The notes below the pieces were generated by a model. That model was not told the DNA's origin, did no database searches, and worked only from the letters and a program-made list of their open reading frames with translations. From Ampullaceana balthica (taxonomy: Eukaryota > Mollusca > Gastropoda > Lymnaeidae), in assembly GCA_944989445.1 (NCBI GenBank), contig CALYLW010000011.1:1269501-1333500 (forward strand): a stretch of DNA of 64,000 bases, given 5' to 3'. Shown one piece after another: positions 12,029 through 22,503 of this stretch (positions within the stretch are counted from its first letter, which is position 1; each line of letters begins with the position of its first letter). The position numbers were made by a program, and so were the translations under genes.

Positions 12029-12238
12029 CAGTGGTGTCGTCCAAAAAAAAAGAGGTGGGAGGGCTATCTTTTTTCACATTTTTTACGCGGCGTATTTTTC
12101 TCAAAGGTACAAGTTCTACAACAAATGGATTGAAGTTAATTGAAAGTGCATGTCCTCCATGCAGGATGGGCGCGCCCTCCCTGTTAAAAAGTTTGGGAGG
12201 GTGAAGCCCTCCCGCTCCCGCCCTCCACTACACCACCG
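12029..12238. mobile_element. hAT-type MITE, 210 bp, perfect 8-bp target duplication
   Basis: GTCACGTG flanks both sides exactly (12021-12028 and 12239-12246). The left end is CAGTGGTGTCGT; the right end reverse-complements to CGGTGGTGTAGT (10 of 12 bases). The subterminal regions are also inverted: GGGAGGGC on the left against GCCCTCCC on the right. It is non-coding; the open frame 11896-12204 crosses it without meaning. Confidence 0.88.
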
Positions 12239-12246
12239 GTCACGTG

Positions 12247-13570
12247 ATCATCCTACTTCACGATCCTCTCATTATCGACAACTAAACAAATTTTCATTCT
12301 AATTCTAACGTAAAACCACTTAATAATTATAAATATGAAAATATAATAACTTATAACAAACATTGTTTTTGATGGCATTTCACGTTCCAAGGTCATGGCC
12401 TATGCATAAAGAACCACGATTTTAACTGTAGAAACAGGAATATAAATTTAGAAAAATACCTCTCCCCCAAAAGCAAACGAACAAGCAAACAGACAAAGAA
12501 ACTTTAAAAACAAAACCTTTATATTTTCCTCCCTAAACATGAATAATTTGTTTCTCCCATTGATGAATGACGCACAATTTTAGAATGAAGTCACACCCAA
12601 AGAAATAATGGGAGTTGACAACTCGTATTTTTTAGACGAGCCACTAGCTCAGAGAGATGGATCCTTCAGATTGTGGATTAACTGGAGAGTGTTCTAGCAA
12701 GGGGAGTTAAATACAAATGGAAATCTCTTAGAGTTGAGCAAAGCTGAATTCTTAAAACAGACACGACAATTAACATAATTAACTATTGAATATCAATATT
12801 CTGAAAGAATAATAGAGAGGGAGTTATTTAAATTATTTTTCTAATATACTGAAGAATGGGGGGAGGGTGTCAAAAATTTTGAGAAAACAAAATACACAAA
12901 CACACAAAATGTGCAAGGGGAGAAAATATGTATGTTTCGTTTTTTTCCCGCTTTTCCTAGCGGGTCACTAAGTTGACCTCAGTCTCCTTTACTTGAACGA
13001 ATTGTAACATGTGAGAAGGGGAGAGTGGGACAACATCAGGTTGTTTATGCTGGTGCTCGCGGCAAAGATTTGGTTTCAGAATTGTACAACACGCGAACCA
13101 AATATTCCTGCAAGAGGGAAACAAAATAAAAAAGAAATCTTTCCTCAAATTGCAGATAGAAACTAAAACTTCTATCAGATATCTACAGCAAAAATGAAGG
13201 ATTATGAGGCGAGAAAGGAATAAATTTGACATTTGTAGGCCTGTCTAAATTACTTAACTTATGGCTCGTTACTGTAAACTATAAACGTTGGTTGTTTCCT
13301 TTACTTAGGGAGTTAAACATTGGTACCCAATTATAAAACACATGTCATCTAACTGTTACTTACTATTTGATTGGTTTACATGACAAATTCTATGCCATAT
13401 TATTCACGTTGTCCAGGTCACAAAGGCAAGAGGTGTAAGGAGAGATTTGTTTCAGCACCATCAGTTAGATTTAGTAACCAATTGTCTGACTGTCTCAAGT
13501 GGTGTTTTACCTCCATGATACGCCCTCCTCCTTATTATCTTTAATAATCGTTTCTATTTTTATTAATAAA
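12247..13570. other. Unannotated, probable Pax1/9 intron or upstream DNA
   Basis: No exon is recognised. Polypurine and A-rich patches are present around 12430-12520 and 12850-12930. Confidence 0.35.
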
Positions 13571-13917
13571 TAGGGCTGCGGAAATTAACGATTAATTTCT
13601 TTTTTTTCTCTTCAATTTATTAATAATGTATATATTTTTTTTACTTAGATACTTTTCCCTCGTATTATTATTATTTATTTAGACGTGCATAAGTAAATAA
13701 AAAGGTTTTTCTTCTTTATTCCCGAATTTGCTGTGTTACGTCACACAATTTGGGCGCTATGGAATTACCGCGACTTAAACAATTTCGAGAAATAATGAAT
13801 CGAAACATAACGGGATCTATATATGCGTTATAAAAGTACAATTAATCGAAATTAATCGATTAATCGATAAAAATCCCGATTAATCGAACACATTTTTTAA
13901 AATCAGTACCAGCTCTA
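13571..13917. mobile_element. Possible MITE rich in ATTAATCGATTAATCG
   Basis: The left edge reads TAGGGCTGCGG and the right edge CCAGCTCTA, a weak inverted pair (TAGGGCTG / TAGAGCTG). The interior has AACGATTAATTTC on the left and repeated ATTAATCGATTAATCG on the right, which are mutually inverted. No clean target duplication is seen. It sits about 250 bp before the Pax1/9 splice acceptor, so it is probably an intronic insertion. Confidence 0.45.
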
Positions 13918-14146
13918 CGATTAATATTATATAATTTAAACAAGAGATAAAAGGAGTAAATTTGCTTTGTTTGCTCATTAACGCTTAAATATAATAAAAA
14001 TTGTATGTGACAATGAACACATTAACTTATTCAAACCTATACACCTATATTCTTATATATTATATGTCATACCATAACCATTTAAGATTATTCTTCATGT
14101 CACTAAGGGTGAAAATAATTCCTGTATTGCTTTTAAAAAAAATAGA

Positions 14147-14169
14147 ATTGCTTTCTTTTCTCATTTCAG
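14147..14169 (+). other. Pax1/9: Splice acceptor of the Pax1/9 paired-box exon
   Basis: A pyrimidine-rich tract (TTGCTTTCTTTTCTCATTTC) ends in AG at 14168-14169. Coding similarity to Pax proteins begins immediately after. The exon starts in phase 1: its first two bases complete a codon begun in the previous exon. Confidence 0.85.
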
Positions 14170-15095
14170 AGCACCAGACTTATGGTGAAGTCAATCAGCT
14201 AGGAGGCGTGTTCGTCAACGGCAGGCCACTCCCCAACGCCATTAGACTCCGTATCGTGGAACTGGCACAGCTCGGGGTGCGACCATGTGACATCAGCCGC
14301 CAACTCCGGGTGTCACACGGGTGTGTCTCAAAAATCTTGGCCCGGTACAACGAGACGGGCTCCATCTTGCCCGGCGCCATAGGCGGGTCCAAGCCACGGG
14401 TGACCACGCCCAACGTCGTCAAACACATCAAGGTTTACAAGGAAAGGGATCCGGGGATCTTCGCTTGGGAGATACGTGACAAACTATTGGCCGACGGCGT
14501 CTGTGACAAATACAACGTGCCGTCAGTCAGCTCAATCAGCAGGATTCTCAGAAACAAGATTGGCCCGGGGTCCAACAATGGTGGATCAGGGGGCGGAGCC
14601 AGCCCCGTCCCAGGATCCCAGTACGAAAAAGCCTCCCCGCCCCCTGGTCACCACCCTCACCACCACCCAGTGGCGGCACACCCACACCACGGCCAGAACC
14701 ACCACGGTTCTCTCTACAACGCCCAGTTTTACCCCTACTCGTGCGCCCCGACGCCCTCAATGCCCCCAGCCATGGGGCACCCCCAGATCATGTCACACAA
14801 TCCCCACCAACCCCCGGGGGTCCCTCCCGGCATGGGATTCCAGATGCCATCTGCCATGTCGTCACATCACAAGCCTCCCTCGGGGGGCTGCGGGTCACCG
14901 TGCATGATGAGGGCGTGGCCTTCGTCGCATTCCGTGCACGATATCCTTGCCTTCCACCGACCGCCCCACTCCATGGGCGGGCAACATATGCCCATGCCAC
15001 CCGATGGCATGATGCCCAATGCCATATCGCAGCCTTACAACATGGGAAACTATTACATGAAAACACAGATGTCGCCAATGTATCTACAGAGCTGA
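14170..15095 (+). CDS. Pax1/9: Pax1/9 paired-box transcription factor, terminal exon (partial gene)
   Basis: This exon encodes a Pax group I (Pax1/9, Pox-meso) DNA-binding protein, a nuclear transcription factor. The paired domain spans 14184-14564 (127 codons), from [20 protein letters not shown] to RILRNKIG. It holds both helix-turn-helix halves, with the [20 protein letters not shown] recognition segment intact. A proline, glycine, histidine and methionine-rich linker follows (14565-14912). Then comes [13 protein letters not shown] at 14916-14954, whose core HSVHDILA (14928-14951) is the Groucho-binding octapeptide; the WPSSHSV context is characteristic of Pax1/9. No homeodomain follows, as expected for this class. 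The frame ends at TGA 15093-15095. The upstream exon with the start codon is not identified. GC content and codon use contrast with the AT-rich flanks, and no frameshift is visible. The assignment is very secure. Whether a further downstream exon exists by alternative splicing is not known. Confidence 0.96.
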
Positions 15096-16394
15096 TGAAT
15101 GCCGAGCTCGTTTAATCTCGTCCTCCACAATTTTCTTATAAACTTGATTGGATCGCAAGCAATAATGGCAAAGTTTAAAAACCAGCAAATGATGTGCAGC
15201 TCAAATGTTTGTTGATATGAAAACCTTGTTAAGCCCTGACTTTATGGACAAATTTGTTAGGGAATCTCCACACTAGAAGCAATTTGTTACGTTTGAAAAA
15301 TAATTAATGAACTAAAGGACTAAATGCTTCTATTGAACAGAACAAACACATATGGGAGACAAATATTTTCCATTTTGTATCTCTTAGTTAATCTGATTAC
15401 ATTTACATATTTATAGTTGTTATAAAATGTTGACAGGCGATCTATATTTTTAAAACTATTCAGTATTCAGAGAGGACTTCTATATTATAATGTTATTATA
15501 TAATTCAGACAGGACATACGTATTTCATTAGACAACTCTGACAAGACATCCATAATTCAGTTATTTTTATTAATCACTACATGTCACCTTGACCAATGTC
15601 ATCAACCACAAAAGGTTCATTCACTACAGTAGGAGACTCGTTTCAGTCAGTAAAATCGAACTGTTACCATTGATAATTATTTAACTCATCTTTTTAAAAT
15701 AAATATTTGTCCTGTGTTTATAACAGTCAATTATAAATGGGTCACGCACCATGAAATACTTAATACTTGTGCCTCCGATGATTGATTTATAAAAGAGGAC
15801 ACCTTGAAGTTTCTACATCACAGACACTGGAGGCAAAGTTGATCAAAATTTGATTTATTTGTTTAAGCGAAGACTATGATGCGCAAGTTCATCTCATAAT
15901 TCTAATTCGAGCGCATGAGAGAGAAGCCATGTTTTAATTATCTGTTAAATGTACGTGTCTAATGTTCATGTTCTGCTTAGTTTTATTTATTTTAGTTTCT
16001 TTATTATTATTATTATCATTTGATGTTGCTGAAATGTTCAAAGTTATGTATAAATAATATTGCTTTATATTATATGATGCTAATTTTGTTGCCAAAGATC
16101 GGTAACATTGACATTAATTGAAATAAATAATGGCGTAAGCCTCTAATGTATCTGAAAGTCACTTTGTTTTCCATCTTATAGGTAAAAAAAAATCTTTCAA
16201 ACAGTACAACTATATTCCACTTTTCAAGACATTTAAATACTGTAACTATTTTTACATATATACACACCAAAATATTTAAATTAAAAAATCAGTTGGTTTT
16301 ATTTCAGCTACTCAGTCTGTTGGCATTCATTTGGTCATAAAATGCTGCAATTTTTATATATATTTTTAAACGGATACAATTTAAGATTGAAAAC
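15096..16394 (+). other. Pax1/9 3' flank and probable 3' UTR
   Basis: AT-rich DNA without coding frames. The first canonical AATAAA after the stop is at 15698-15703 and another is at 16122-16127. Either could end the Pax1/9 transcript (inference). The minus-strand frame 16070-16270 has no recognisable content. Confidence 0.45.
15698..15703 (+). terminator. Candidate Pax1/9 polyadenylation signal
   Basis: First AATAAA after the Pax1/9 stop, about 600 bp downstream, followed by a T/G-rich stretch (TATTTGTCCTGTGTTTATAA). Transcript evidence is absent. Confidence 0.4.
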
Positions 16395-16660
16395 GGGGGT
16401 TGAGCAGCATGTGCACGCGGCTGGACTACAGAGAATTCACGGGTTCGAATCTCCCTAAAGGCAGGGATTTTTTCCCGGGGCCAAAGGTACCCCTGAGTCC
16501 ACCCAGCTCTGAATGGGTACCTGACGATAAGTTAGGGAAACAAAGGGGGCTGGGAATAGCGTGGTTCCCTCGCAGCTGCGTAACTTGCGAATACGTCCAG
16601 AGCGTAGGATGCAATAATCTTCTTTAGAGCAGCTTTGTATAGATAAGACTAAACAAAAAG
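16395..16660 (+). mobile_element. tRNA-derived SINE with LINE-like tail
   Basis: The 5' part resembles a tRNA, with a B-box-type GGGTTCGAATCTCC at 16441-16454 (pol III promoter consensus GGTTCGANTCC). A central block around 16500-16550 contains AATGGGTACCTGAC and AAGTTAGGGAAACAAA. That block recurs in a second copy at 63545-63700, and resembles the conserved central domains of broad animal SINE superfamilies. The 3' end (16601-16650) reads AGCGTAGGATGCAATAATCT and then TCT...AGATAAGA, nearly identical to the tail of the LINE ending at 57769. No target duplication was recognised. The frames across it (16400-16627 and antisense) are shadows. Confidence 0.8.
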
Positions 16661-17081
16661 TCATAATTTCAACTGTATTTTATTGACAAAACATATTACT
16701 GAAGCGTGTTTACTGGAGCCCGTTGAAAGGTTTCCCAGCTACGGCCAGCGGCCAGCGGATAGTGGTGTCTGACGTCTGCTTCAACGTGCAGAATTTATGA
16801 TTGGCCTTGACGCCGCCCTGTGTCACTATGACGTTAATGTCAGCGTCATTGATGAAATCACGATCCCACCTGGACCACGCCCAGTTCCCACGCCGACCGC
16901 TCGTCCCCGTGACCAACGTGACATGTCACAGACGGTAGGTAGTAGCCACGGACACATGGCGGTCTACGTGTTGGCCTGTCCCAGGATACGAGACAATGGA
17001 GGGAACATCTTACCTGACAAGGGGATCTAACTTTCACTGTGACCTCTGACACAAGAAGTTGAACGACAGGAGCGTATTGAC
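16661..17081. other. Unannotated GC-richer segment
   Basis: An open frame (16797-17030) crosses it, but its translation is not recognised. CpG-containing, non-repetitive DNA; a conserved non-coding function is possible but unsupported. Confidence 0.3.
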
Positions 17082-17458
17082 CAGGGTTGCCAACTGTCCG
17101 TAAATTTAAGGACAGTCCGTAAAGATTTGTCGTAAAATTGCCTGTCCGTAAAATTCAGTAAAAAAATTAAGACGTCCGTAAAATAAATTGACAAAACGTC
17201 GAATCTCAACGTTTAAAATAATCAGTAAATCATGTTTGTGATATTTATTTTCTTGATTCAAATTTTAATTCTTAAATTGTTTTAGTGGCATCCCGCGCTC
17301 TATTAATAAACTGTAAGAGCTTTCCGGACAGCTAGGCTCGCGGAGCGAGACGCATCGTGGCAAGATGGACTTGTTTAGACAGATCGTTAGTCGTTACGTC
17401 ACAATTACGCATACATTATGACGACATAAATGTAAACATAGTATCTGTTTTTAAAAAA

Positions 17459-17758
17459 ATGGCCGAAAACATGAATACAAGCGAAGGCGATAGCCGCAGT
17501 GAAAACTGTGAAATAAATGAAAATGCGGATAAAATTATTGTTAAAAAAGCTAAAGTGAACAGAAAATGCTATTTTCAACCTACATGGATTACAAACGGCG
17601 AATTTAAGGACTGGATATCAACTGACAATGATTCCAAATATAACGCTGTATGTACGTGCTGTAGAAAGATATTTTGCATTGCATCTGGTGATGTACTGAA
17701 AGTACTCAGCCACGGTAAAAGCGCAAAACATTCAGGCAATGTCAACAAAGAAAGTTGA
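17459..17758 (+). pseudogene. hAT transposase N-terminus with BED-like zinc finger
   Basis: Ninety-nine codons from ATG 17459 to TGA 17756-17758. Residues 1-35 are acidic and polar, then basic. KCYFQPTWI at 36-44 precedes a zinc-finger pattern C65-x2-C68 ... H85-x5-H91, the arrangement expected of the N-terminal BED or TTF-type finger of hAT transposases. Translation in the next frame just past the stop reads VDGGMLQFWTK, so the stop is probably a frameshift scar rather than the original end. The upstream part of the open frame (17357-17458) is likely untranslated. Confidence 0.7.
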
Positions 17759-17830
17759 TGGTGGAATGTTGCAGTTCTGGACTAAGGATAAAAATAATTG
17801 AATATTTAAAAACTATTTTTTTTTAAAAGG

Positions 17831-20641
17831 ACACGCTTTTAAAATCATCACTACTTTTAGTTATGTCTCATATATAATGGATTTATAGTCAAAAACTTTG
17901 TTTTAACAGCTATTTTTTAAAACTTATAATAAAAACTCTTTAAAATTCACGTCTGAAGCCCACACATCTTTTTAAATCCCTTATATTAACTTCGCGGCCG
18001 TCTCATCATCTCATCATCTCATGGGCGGGCGGAAAAACAAAAGTCGAAAATGACCCACTTCCAGTTATCCGATCGAGCTGAAATTTGGCACACGGACCCG
18101 TCTCACCTAACAATGCATCGTATTAAAATTTCAGATCGATCGATTGTACCGTAATTAAATTAATGCATTTTTAGTTTTTCCTTATATGAGGTATGTAATT
18201 CAAATTCAAGGTTTGTTATTGTTTTTTTCCCACGTGAAAGTTTGAGTTGACGCTTAGACGTCGACCGTCGTGCCGACACCACCTCACGTCCCATCCCCCG
18301 TTAAAAGACAGGGGACATCACTCGGTGCCAGTCTGTAAATGCTTGTCGCGTTTGAAAATAATCAATACTGTTAGTTATGACTCATATATAAGGGATTCAT
18401 AGTCAAAAACTTTGTTTTTACGGGTTTGTTTTATTAAATCCCTTATATTAACTTCACCGCCGTCTCTCTCTGTCGTCATCTCATCATCTCATGGGCGGGC
18501 GGAAAAACAAAAGTCGAAAATGACCCACTTCCAGTGATCCGATCGAGCTGAAATTTGGCACACGGACCCGTCTAACCTAACAATGCATCGTATCAAAATT
18601 TCAGATCGATCGAACGTAGCGTAATTAAATTAATGCATTTTTAGTTTATCCTTATACGAGGTATGTAATTCAAATTCTCGGTTTGTTATTGTTTTTTTCT
18701 TCCACTTCCACGTGAGTTTGAGTTGACGCCGTCCGTCGTGCCGACACCCCCTCACGTCCCACCCCCATTTATTAAAGACAAGGGACATCACTCGGTGTCA
18801 GTCTGTCAATGTTTGTAGCGTTTGAAAATAATCAATACTGTTAGTTATGTCTCATATATAAGGTATTTATAGTCAAAAACTTTGTTTTTACGGGTTTGTT
18901 TTATTAAATCCCTTATATTAACTTCGCGGCCGTCTCTGTCTGTCGTCATCTCATCATCTCATGGGCGGGTGGAAAAACAAAAGTCGAAAATGTCCCACTT
19001 CCCGTGATCCGATCGAGCTGAAATTTGGAACACGGACCCGTCTGACCTAACAATGCATCGTATCAAAATTTCAGATCGATCGAACGTACCGTAATTAAAT
19101 TAATGCATTTTTAGTTTATCCTTATATGAGGTATGTAATTCAAATTCAAGGTTTGTTATTGTTTTTTTCCCACGTGAAAGTTTGAGTTGACGCTTAGACG
19201 TCGACCGTCGTGCCGACACCACCTCACGTCCCATCCCCCGTTAAAAGACAGGGGACATCACTCGGTGCCAGTCTGTAAATGCTTGTCGCGTTTGAAAATA
19301 ATCAATACTGTTAGTTATGACTCATATATAAGGGATTCATAGTCAAAAACTTTGTTTTTACGGGTTTGTTTTATTAAATCCCTTATATTAACTTCACCGC
19401 CGTCTCTCTCTGTCGTCATCTCATCATCTCATGGGCGGGCGGAAAAACAAAAGTCGAAAATGACCCACTTCCAGTGATCCGATCGAGCTGAAATTTGGCA
19501 CACGGACCCGTCTAACCTAACAATGCATCGTATCAAAATTTCAGATCGATCGAACGTAGCGTAATTAAATTAATGCATTTTTAGTTTATCCTTATACGAG
19601 GTATGTAATTCAAATTCTCGGTTTGTTATTGTTTTTTTCTTCCACTTCCACGTGAGTTTGAGTTGACGCCGTCCGTCGTGCCGACACCCCCTCACGTCCC
19701 ACCCCCATTTATTAAAGACAAGGGACATCACTCGGTGTCAGTCTGTCAATGTTTGTAGCGTTTGAAAATAATCAATACTGTTAGTTATGTCTCATATATA
19801 AGGTATTTATAGTCAAAAACTTTGTTTTTACGGGTTTGTTTTATTAAATCCCTTATATTAACTTCGCGGCCGTCTCTGTCTGTCGTCATCTCATCATCTC
19901 ATGGGCGGGCGGAAAAACAAAAGTCGAAAATGTCCCACTTCCCGTGATCCGATCGAGCTGAAATTTGGAACACGGACCCGTCTGACCTAACAATGCATCG
20001 TATCAAAATTTCAGATCGATCGAACGTACCGTAATTAAATTAATGCATTTTTAGTTTATCCTTATATGAGGTATGTAATTCAAATTCACGGTTTGTTATT
20101 GTTTTTTTCCAAGTGAGTTTGAGTTGACGCTTAGACGTCGACCGTCGTGCCGACACTCCCTCACGACCCATCCCCCGTTAAAAGACAGGGGACATCACTC
20201 GGTGTCAGTCCGTAAATATTTGTGGCGTTGAAACATAATCAATACTTTTAATTATGACTAAAATATAAGGGATTTATAGTAGAAAACTTTGTTTTTACGG
20301 GTTTGTTTTATTTATACCAAACACCTCATAAGCGCCCGCCCAACGTTTTATACCACGGTGATGTGTTCACGTGGTGAACTCATGGATGTCAACAAAGCAG
20401 ACGGGTACCGATGCTTATATATATATATAGACTATAGATAACCTAAAAATGCAATAATTTCAATATGGTACATTAGATCGATCTGAAAATTTGATACAAT
20501 GCATTGTCACCCAAGATCTATCTGTGGTAAAAATTTTAGATCTCTAGGACCATCAGAAGTGGTTTAATTTTACGTTTCAAGATTTGAAGGAAGGGTGGAT
20601 GAATACAACATACAAACATTGTGACTTAAATAAAAGCGTGT
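17831..20641. repeat. Insertion block bounded by ACACGCTTTT inverted ends
   Basis: ACACGCTTTT at 17831-17840 is mirrored by AAAAGCGTGT at 20632-20641. The two could be ends of one element, or ends of a family whose motif also occurs near 28935 (ACACGCTTTTATT). The block separates the two halves of the hAT transposase. It contains a family A 3' end (17850-17935), the 470-bp tandem array, and an inverted diverged family A fragment (20440-20620). Confidence 0.5.
17974..20310 (+). repeat. Satellite: five tandem copies of 470-bp family A
   Basis: Units start with AAATCCCTTATATTAACTTC at 17974, 18436, 18906, 19376 and 19846. Spacings are 462, 470, 470 and 470 bp. Units alternate between two types. 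One has CCCACGTGAAAG and CTTAGACGTCGACC; the other has CTTCCACTTCCACGTGAG and GCCGTCCGTCG. The true period is therefore a 940-bp dimer: blocks from about 18201 and from 19141 match almost base for base. It has no coding capacity. Confidence 0.95.
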
Positions 20642-20737
20642 AATAATAAAAGCCATCTCCTGTAACGGCTCACAACAAACAGGTAACATAATGTGAATTA
20701 AAAGTGGAAAATTTTGTCGCAAGAAAAAACTTGCCAC

Positions 20738-22503
20738 TAAATTTAATGGACGACATCTCGGAAGATGTTGCAGATTGGTTTCCTGATTAAAAAATCGCTA
20801 AAGATTTCAGCTCTAAACGAACAAAGGAATCTATGATGATTAAAAATGTTACTGGCAAACTGAACAAAGAAGATTCGTTTAGTTGATTTAAAAGAAGCAA
20901 AATCAGAGTTCATTTTTGCTGCAATCAAGTCATGTCTGGACGAAGATAAAATACCATTGGCCAATGTAATGGCACTTGGAACTGATGGAGCTAACGTAAT
21001 GATTGGAGCCAAAAATTCCGTGCTTGCACGTTTCAGAAGTATACAACCAAATATATTTCATATACACAGCAAATGCCATGTAGCTGCTCTATGTGCCACT
21101 GATGCATGTAAAACATTTCCCAAATGTATTGAACAGCTATGCAGAGACATTCACAGCCATTTTTCACATAGTTGCAAAAGATTAAAGCTGTACAAAGAGT
21201 TTCAAGAGGTCGAGGAAGCAGACACTCTACGAATATTGCAGCTGTGTTCCACGAGATGGTTGAGTCTGCTGGAGTGTATTAATCGTATTGTTAACCAATA
21301 TGATGCACTTTCAAGCTACAATCAAATGATGAGTGTGATCCGTTGGTTACAGTGGATATAATTATCACTCAATTGCAAAATCCTGTCGTTAAATGTTATT
21401 TTTTGTTTGTTTTTGCAAGCAGTGCAGCCTATGTTTACTCAGTTCAACAAAATGTTTCAATCAAATTCTCCGATTTTATCAGATTTAAATGAAGAGGCAA
21501 ATCAACTGTTGAAAAGTGTGTTGGGTTATTATATACGACCATAGGTACAAAAGTGTGTTGGGTTACTATATACGACCACATTTACTATATACGACCACAG
21601 TTACTATATACGACCACAGTTACTATATACGACCACAGGTACTATATACGACCACAGTTACTATATACGACCACAGTTACTATATACGACCACAGTTACT
21701 ATATACGACCACAGTTACTATATACGACCACAGTTACTATATACGACCACAGTTACTATATACGACCACAGTTACTATATACGACCACAGGTGCTGTTGT
21801 TATTTGAAGACTTCACTTGGAAAGTACAACCTTTAAATCACGCTATAACATATTCATTGGTTATCAAACTAAACTACAGCTGCAAAAAGTAGGTGATCCA
21901 TCGAATGTTGAAAAGTTTTATGTTGATGTTCTTGCATTTTATACCAATGCAGTCGGTGCAATCCAGAAAAGAATGCCTATTAGCAACAGAGTGCTGAAGC
22001 TCATGTCAGTACTAAAACCCACTAACAGAATATCGGTGGAACAGTCGGAAATTTCTGAACTGGCCCAGCTTTTTCCACAAATTGTGTCTCCAGCAGATTT
22101 TGATTGTTTCGAAGCCGAGTTTATTGACTACCAAGTTGTGGATTTAAGCAATGTCAAGGACGACGGAGGTTATGATGCTTTCTGGCATCAAATTGGACAA
22201 ATGACTAGAAATATCGAAAACAAAGAGTACAGATTTCCGCTACTTTCGAAGTTTGCACAAACAATGTCGGCGCTTCCACGTGGAAAAGCAGAAGTAGAAC
22301 GCGTTTTTTTGTGCTGTTAGTTTATTGAAAACCAACTTGAGAAACCAATTGTCTACTACAATGTTGGAAAGTTTACTGACTGTGAGAAATGGACCGGGAC
22401 AAATTACACCCACAATGATCGACAGTGTAAATGTTTCTATGTATGATCATAAGCAGGAGGACTTAAACACTGTCACTGATGGTGAATGTCATACAATAGA
22501 CTA
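20738..22503 (+). pseudogene. hAT transposase, catalytic and C-terminal remnant
   Basis: The plus-strand translation with stops gives DDISEDVADWFPD, then KIAKDFSSKRT (about 20741-20825). A gap follows where the first catalytic Asp region should be. Next come GTDGANVM (20971-20994, with the second Asp), a CHVAALCATDA motif, and CSTRWL, the conserved RW of hAT proteins. After the minisatellite the frame resumes at 21817-22320 with the FPLLSKFAQTMSALPRGKAE dimerisation block. A frameshift at a T-run (about 22303-22309) moves the reading to another frame, which continues LLKTNLRNQLSTTMLESLLT and stops at 22501-22503. It resembles ZBED/ZMYM-type hAT transposases in general; the exact clade is not resolved. 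Clearly non-functional. Confidence 0.85.
21530..21790. repeat. 19-bp minisatellite inside the hAT coding region
   Basis: About 12 units of TTACTATATACGACCACAG, with a few GGTACTA variants. It lies between the conserved LNEEANQLLKSV segment and the following transposase segment. The preceding duplicated phrase AAAAGTGTGTTGGGTTA (21511 and 21549) suggests the array grew from a local duplication of transposase DNA. The open frames over it reflect a 57-bp (three-unit) period. Confidence 0.93.

Larger units (their letters stand above)
17082..22503 (+). mobile_element. Decayed hAT transposon interrupted by satellite DNA
   Basis: The left terminus CAGGGTTGCCAAC (17082) is hAT-like. It is followed by four copies of GTCCGTAAA in direct orientation at 17096, 17115, 17144 and 17174, typical of transposase-binding subterminal repeats. 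Transposase remnants follow at 17459-17758 and 20738-22503, both on the plus strand and in the right order. Between them lies about 2.9 kb of other repeats. A second insertion or expansion (19-bp minisatellite) sits inside the catalytic region. The right terminus, which should reverse-complement to GTTGGCAACCCTG, was not found, so the 3' end is lost or diverged. The element is immobile by sequence. Confidence 0.8.

Noticed and set aside
14001..14169. In-frame extension upstream of the Pax1/9 paired domain
   Set aside because: AT-rich, low-complexity translation lying before a strong splice acceptor; treated as intron that happens to be open.
14195..15115. Other frames overlapping the Pax1/9 exon on both strands
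   Set aside because: Shadows of the GC-rich Pax1/9 coding sequence.
16400..16660. Genuine tRNA gene suggested by the B-box
   Set aside because: No cloverleaf can be completed; the body and tail are those of a SINE.
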